34,172 nt of DNA, from contig NZ_JAAGLT010000053.1 in NCBI RefSeq assembly GCF_010548275.1, forward strand, positions 1 to 34,172, written 5' to 3'. Shown here one piece after another: positions 30,817-34,172 of this stretch (position 1 is its first letter; every line of letters starts with the position of its first letter). The notes under the pieces were generated by a model. The model made no database searches and was not told where the DNA came from. It was given only the letters and a program-made list of their open reading frames with translations. This stretch comes from Streptomyces sp. SID12488 (GTDB lineage Bacteria; Actinomycetota; Actinomycetes; Streptomycetales; Streptomycetaceae). The position numbers were made by a program, and so were the translations under genes.

Positions 30817-31019
30817 TCGACCAACAACCTCTCGGCGGAAGGCACCAACGTTGTGCCGCAGTCTCTCAGAGCCGGTAAGCCAAAGCCCCTCCATAGAGGT
30901 ACGTCTTTGACTATTAGGCAGTTCAGGCATTCCAGCACGTCATCCTTCGCTCTTCCAAACGTCGGAATGCGAAGATCCATAACGATGTAAGCCCCAGATA
31001 AAACGGTCATAAAGAACGA

Positions 31020-31039
31020 GCCCCGTCAAAAGACGGGGC
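31020..31039 (-). terminator. Terminator downstream of cvn1
   Basis: GCCCCGTC/GACGGGGC (8 bp) with an AAAA loop (TTTT on the minus strand), followed on the minus strand by TCGTTCTTTAT. It lies 155 bases past the CvnD1 stop. Confidence 0.75.
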
Positions 31040-31160
31040 CTATGTGAGCGCAGCGAGACCAGGCGACCGCGACGCGTGGCCATACCACCAGATATCTCTG
31101 TCGAAACGTTATGAACACCGAGGCCGACCGTGTCAAAGGCCACAGCCGGCTCCGGTGTAT

Positions 31161-31178
31161 CTACGACAACTGTCGTAG
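31161..31178. promoter_or_regulatory. Perfect dyad after cvnD1, resembling BlaI/CopY-type operators
   Basis: CTACGACA-AC-TGTCGTAG, eight-base arms with two-base centre. TACGACA-TGTCGTA half-sites are of the type used by BlaI/CopY-family repressors. It lies 17 bases past the cvnD1 stop, about 345 bases before cvnA2. It has too short a loop for a hairpin. Confidence 0.45.
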
Positions 31179-31194
31179 GGCATGGTTGTTACGG

Positions 31195-31773
31195 CTACCG
31201 CAGGCGTGCCATGAGCGCGTGCTCGACCAACGTGATCAGCGCACTCTTCGCGTCCGAGCGGTGCCGGGCGTCCGTCGTGATGATCGGAGCGTCCGGCCCG
31301 ATCTGCAGAGCCTCGCGCACTTCTTCGGGGTTGTACGGCTGGTGCCCGTCGAAGCCGTTGAGGGCGATGACGAAGGGCAGGCCGCTGTTCTCGAAGTAGT
31401 CGACCGCGGGAAAACAGTCCGCGAGCCGGCGGGTGTCGACCAGGACCACGGCGCCGATCGCGCCGCGCACCAGGTCGTCCCACATGAACCAGAAGCGGTC
31501 CTGACCCGGCGTACCGAAGAGGTACAGGATCAGGTCCTGGTCCAGGGTGATACGGCCGAAGTCCATGGCCACCGTGGTGGTGGTCTTGTCCCCGGTGTGG
31601 GTGAGGTCGTCGATACCCGCCGAGGCCGACGTCATGACGGCCTCGGTACGCAGCGGGTTGATCTCCGAGACGGCGCCCACGAACGTGGTCTTGCCGACGC
31701 CGAACCCGCCCGCGACCACGATCTTCGCGGAGGTGGTGGTGGCCCGGCCCCCGTCAGAGCTTGCGAAGTCCAC
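31195..31773 (-). CDS. cvnD1: Conservon GTP-binding protein CvnD (first set)
   Basis: A 192-residue small GTPase nearly identical to CvnD2: GGFGVGKTTF, FGTPGQDRFWF, ALNGFDG. The differences are in the first 12 residues and a few conservative changes. The start codon lies within the end of cvnC1, 20 bases overlap, exactly as in cvn2. Last gene of cvn1. Confidence 0.93.
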   Translation of the reverse strand: MDFASSDGGRATTTSAKIVVAGGFGVGKTTFVGAVSEINPLRTEAVMTSASAGIDDLTHTGDKTTTTVAMDFGRITLDQDLILYLFGTPGQDRFWFMWDDLVRGAIGAVVLVDTRRLADCFPAVDYFENSGLPFVIALNGFDGHQPYNPEEVREALQIGPDAPIITTDARHRSDAKSALITLVEHALMARLR

Positions 31774-32152
31774 TGAGCACCCTTTCGAGCAGTGTCACCG
31801 CTGGTGCACCGCCGTTGTTCTCGTCGCCGCCCGGCTGGTGGATGGCGACCAGTCCGGCCTCGGCGAGGTCCGCGACAAGGATGCGGGCCACACCGAGGGG
31901 CATGGCCAGGAGCGCCGACACCTCGGCCACCGACTTGACCTCACGGCACAGGTGGCAGATGCGCTGGTGCTCAGGCAGCAGACCCATCAGCTGGGCCGGG
32001 TCGGCCGTCGTGCTGATCAACGCCTCGATGGCGAGCTGGTAGCGCGGCCGGGTCCGGCCGCCGGTCATGGCGTACGGCCGGACCAACGGCTGGTCGCCCT
32101 CGTCCTCGTACGTATGAGCGTACGGATCATGAGAGGCGGTGGGCGGGGTCAT
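31754..32152 (-). CDS. cvnC1: Conservon DUF742 protein CvnC (first set)
   Basis: A 132-residue DUF742 protein: PLVRPYAMTGGRTRPRYQLA, HQRICHLCREVKSVAEVSAL, ARILVADLAEAGLVAIHQPG. It has only about 20 residues before the conserved domain, against about 85 in CvnC2. The ATG at 32152 follows GGAGG four bases upstream. It follows cvnB1 after 108 bases and overlaps cvnD1. Confidence 0.93.
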   Translation of the reverse strand: MTPPTASHDPYAHTYEDEGDQPLVRPYAMTGGRTRPRYQLAIEALISTTADPAQLMGLLPEHQRICHLCREVKSVAEVSALLAMPLGVARILVADLAEAGLVAIHQPGGDENNGGAPAVTLLERVLSGLRKL

Positions 32153-32260
32153 GAATCCTCCGGGCGGGACAGCGTCGGTCAGTCGTGCCGTCTGACGGGG
32201 CCGGTGGGGGAGATGTGGCGGCCGGACGGTGTTTTGGTGAGGCGGGTGGATCCGGAGCGG

Positions 32261-32683
32261 TCAGTGGAGCAGACTGCCCTGTAGTTCGGCACGCAGGTCA
32301 GGGGTGAGCACTGCGCCCGCCCGATCGACCAGAAGCGCCATCTCGTAGCCGACAAGGCCGATGTCGCACTCGGGGTGGGAGAGGACCGCCAACGACGATC
32401 CGTCCGAGACGGACATGAGGAAGAGGAAGCCCCGCTCCATCTCGACGACCGTCTGGGCCACCGTGCCGCCCTCGAAGATGCGCGAGGCACCCGCGGTGAG
32501 CGAGGTGAGCCCGGACGCGACCGCGGCGAGCTGGTCGGCGCGGTCCCGGGGGAACCCCTCCGACATCGCCAGAAGGAGGCCGTCGGCTGACACGACGACG
32601 GTGTGGGACACACCGGGGGTGTTGTCCACGAAGTTGGTTATCAACCAGTTGAGGTTCTGTGCCGCCTGGCTCATCTGGCTCAA
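32261..32683 (-). CDS. cvnB1: Conservon Roadblock/LC7 protein CvnB (first set)
   Basis: A 140-residue Roadblock/LC7 protein, about 94% identical by eye to CvnB2. The TTG at 32683 directly follows the TAG stop of cvnA1 with no gap. AGGAG, inside the last codons of cvnA1, is six bases upstream. The ATG three codons later is the alternative. The matching length in the paralogue supports TTG. Confidence 0.92.
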   Translation of the reverse strand: MSQMSQAAQNLNWLITNFVDNTPGVSHTVVVSADGLLLAMSEGFPRDRADQLAAVASGLTSLTAGASRIFEGGTVAQTVVEMERGFLFLMSVSDGSSLAVLSHPECDIGLVGYEMALLVDRAGAVLTPDLRAELQGSLLH

Positions 32684-34172
32684 CTATCGCTCCTGCTGGT
32701 GAGTGGGGCTGGGGAAGCTGCCCGTCTGGTCGGAGCCGGTACCGGCCTGCCGACCCTGGGCGATGCCCCTACGGAGATTGGTCAGCCGGCCGCGCACGTC
32801 ATCGGGCGCACGCGAGACCGCCGGACCGCTTTGGTGCTGTTGCTGCTGAGCCGTACCCGGTACGAGGTTCGCACGCGGGACCCGGCGCGGAAGGCCGGAA
32901 GTAGTGACGCCACCGGCGGCCGGCTGGCGGACGCCTGCGGCCTGCCGGACCAGCTCGTCGTTCGGCGAGGTGCGCCAGGAGCCGGTCGTCGAGGCCGGCG
33001 AGGCCGCCGGACGCGGGGGAGCCGGTACGGAGGACGGCTGCGAGAGCGCCGAACCGTTGCCGTTGGTGCTGCTCCCGTTGCCGTTGCCGTTGGACGGCGG
33101 CTGCTGCCCCTGCTGACCCTGCCCGTGGAACCAGTTGGTCTCCAGGGTGTCGTACAGCGGCGTCCGACCGTCGCCGGGACCGCTCGCCGGCGGCAGTGCC
33201 TCCGGCTGCGGCGGGCGCGGCGGCACCGGCGGACGGGCGCCGCCGAAGTCGGCGGGACCACGGCCCGCGCCCGGCTGCGGACGCTCGAACTGGCCGGTGG
33301 ACGACGGATTCTGCGGACGGCCGGGCACCGGGCCCCGGCCGTCGAAGCCGGAGGGCGCGGGGAACTGGCCGGTCGAGCCGGAGTCGTACCCGGTCGGCGC
33401 GGGGAACTGGCCCGTCGAGCCGTTGTCGTACGACGACGGCGTGAACTGCCCGTTGTTCTGGGGGTTCTGCGGGCTCTGCGGTCCGCCCGGCGGGGTGCCG
33501 AAGACGTCCGAGCGGACGTACGACCCGTTGTTCTGCTGGCCGTTGGTGTCGCCGGAGCCGTTGTAGCCCGGCAGCGGGAACTGGCCGGTGTCCGAAGGGC
33601 CGCCCGGACGCGGGGCGTTGAAGTCGGGACGGGCGAACTCGGAGGTGACGCCCGGGTTCTGGAGATCGTCGAGGCGGGGCATCCGTGAAGTGGAGTCCGG
33701 CTCCTCGTGACCGCGCGGGGTGTCAAGCGAGGCACGCGGCACCGGAGGCTGCGCGTTCTCGTCGCTCCAGCTCGGACGCGACGGCGCGTTGCCACCGGGC
33801 AGCTCGGGACGCGGCGCACCGCCACCACGCGGCGGGAGCTGCGGACGGCGCCCGCCGCCCTGCCCCTGTCCCTCTCCGCGCTGCGGCGGTACGGGGCCAC
33901 GTGAGCCGCCGAAGCCGTCCTGGCGTCCGGCGTTGTTGCCGAAGGCGTCCTGGCCCTGACGAGCGCCGGCGCTGTCGCCGAAGCCGCCGGCCGCCTGGAG
34001 GCCCTGCGGAGCACCCGGCGCCTGACCGCCGAAGGCGCCCGCGCCCGCCCCTGCCGGAGCCGGCCTGCCGCCCTGCTGAGGAGCACCGGGACCCTGCGGT
34101 CCACGCGGCGCTCCGCCCGGTGCACCCGGGCGACCGCCCGCGTCCCGGCCGGGCAGCCCGGCCCGTGCCCCC
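32684..34172 (-). CDS. cvnA1: Conservon sensor protein CvnA, C-terminal part (first set)
   Basis: An open frame from the right edge to TAG at 32684-32686; about 495 codons are visible. All of it is low-complexity tail: Gly/Pro/Gln/Asn-rich, with NGNGNGSS runs and five related TGQF motifs. It ends in GGVTTSGLPRRVPRANLVPG, SRAPDDVRGRLTNLRRG and HQQER, matching the end of CvnA2. The kinase and sensor parts lie beyond the window. Its identity follows from position and the shared C-terminal peptides. Confidence 0.88.
   Translation of the reverse strand, partial: GARAGLPGRDAGGRPGAPGGAPRGPQGPGAPQQGGRPAPAGAGAGAFGGQAPGAPQGLQAAGGFGDSAGARQGQDAFGNNAGRQDGFGGSRGPVPPQRGEGQGQGGGRRPQLPPRGGGAPRPELPGGNAPSRPSWSDENAQPPVPRASLDTPRGHEEPDSTSRMPRLDDLQNPGVTSEFARPDFNAPRPGGPSDTGQFPLPGYNGSGDTNGQQNNGSYVRSDVFGTPPGGPQSPQNPQNNGQFTPSSYDNGSTGQFPAPTGYDSGSTGQFPAPSGFDGRGPVPGRPQNPSSTGQFERPQPGAGRGPADFGGARPPVPPRPPQPEALPPASGPGDGRTPLYDTLETNWFHGQGQQGQQPPSNGNGNGSSTNGNGSALSQPSSVPAPPRPAASPASTTGSWRTSPNDELVRQAAGVRQPAAGGVTTSGLPRRVPRANLVPGTAQQQQHQSGPAVSRAPDDVRGRLTNLRRGIAQGRQAGTGSDQTGSFPSPTHQQER

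Larger units (their letters stand above)
30817..31194 (-). other. Region between cvn1 and cvn2
   Basis: No gene. It must carry the cvn2 promoter. It is markedly less GC-rich than its surroundings, especially at 30900-31020. It also holds a hairpin at 31020-31039 and a dyad at 31161-31178. Confidence 0.5.

Noticed and set aside
27268..30990. A 1240-codon plus-strand open frame opposite cvnA2
   Set aside because: It is the antisense shadow of a high-GC gene. The translation is Arg/Val/Leu-rich with no domain, while the minus strand has a full kinase.
1..34172. CRISPR arrays, tRNA or rRNA genes, insertion sequences
   Set aside because: No regularly spaced repeats, cloverleaf sequences or transposase reading frames were found on either strand by eye.

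Overview
This window is high-GC actinobacterial DNA that reads as a Streptomyces chromosome. The evidence is the G/C third-codon bias, GTG/TTG starts, Tat/Sec exported hydrolases, a rare TTA (bldA-type) codon, a trypsin of the S. griseus SprT type, short intergenic repeats of Streptomyces type, and two adjacent conservons (cvn, sensor/Roadblock/DUF742/GTPase operons). From memory, the core gene order (proline dehydrogenase, pruA, leuB, ilvE, cimA, accB-accE, two cvn operons) resembles the central chromosome of S. coelicolor. No database search was possible.

Left part (1-4301): a partial PucR-type regulator (minus) faces the proline catabolic pair proline dehydrogenase + pruA (plus). A hairpin ends that operon. 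A VapBC-like toxin-antitoxin pair (minus) follows, with a perfect dyad touching the antitoxin start codon.

4302-12395: an exported GH97 glycosidase (minus, with a TTA codon and a perfect dyad near its start), a 43-codon small ORF, a Tat-type lipoprotein purple acid phosphatase (minus), then leuB and ilvE (plus). A broken NarL/LuxR-family regulator remnant, a small exported protein and a 400-base leader before cimA complete this part. The leader holds an intrinsic-terminator-like hairpin that could be an attenuator.

12396-19682: citramalate synthase cimA, a multidomain exported GH3 glycosidase, a membrane-anchored TPM-type Gly-rich protein, and a convergent trypsin gene with a TTG start.

19907-23713: an accessory patch. 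It holds a GNAT acetyltransferase, an ORF interrupted by an in-frame TGA, a DUF397 gene, remnants of a pRiA4b-ORF3-family gene and possibly of a DUF5753 regulator, a DHFR/RibD-like reductase, a YdeI-like protein and a YceI-like protein. It looks like a decaying XRE/DUF397 locus.

23714-34172: accB-accE (acyl-CoA carboxylase), two large hairpins, then two conservons on the minus strand. cvn2 (A-B-C-D) is complete; cvn1 is complete except for the N-terminal part of its CvnA, which lies beyond the window. The two sets are close paralogues (CvnB and CvnD about 94-95% identical by eye) and share their translational coupling design. Their CvnA tails differ widely except for two conserved C-terminal peptides.
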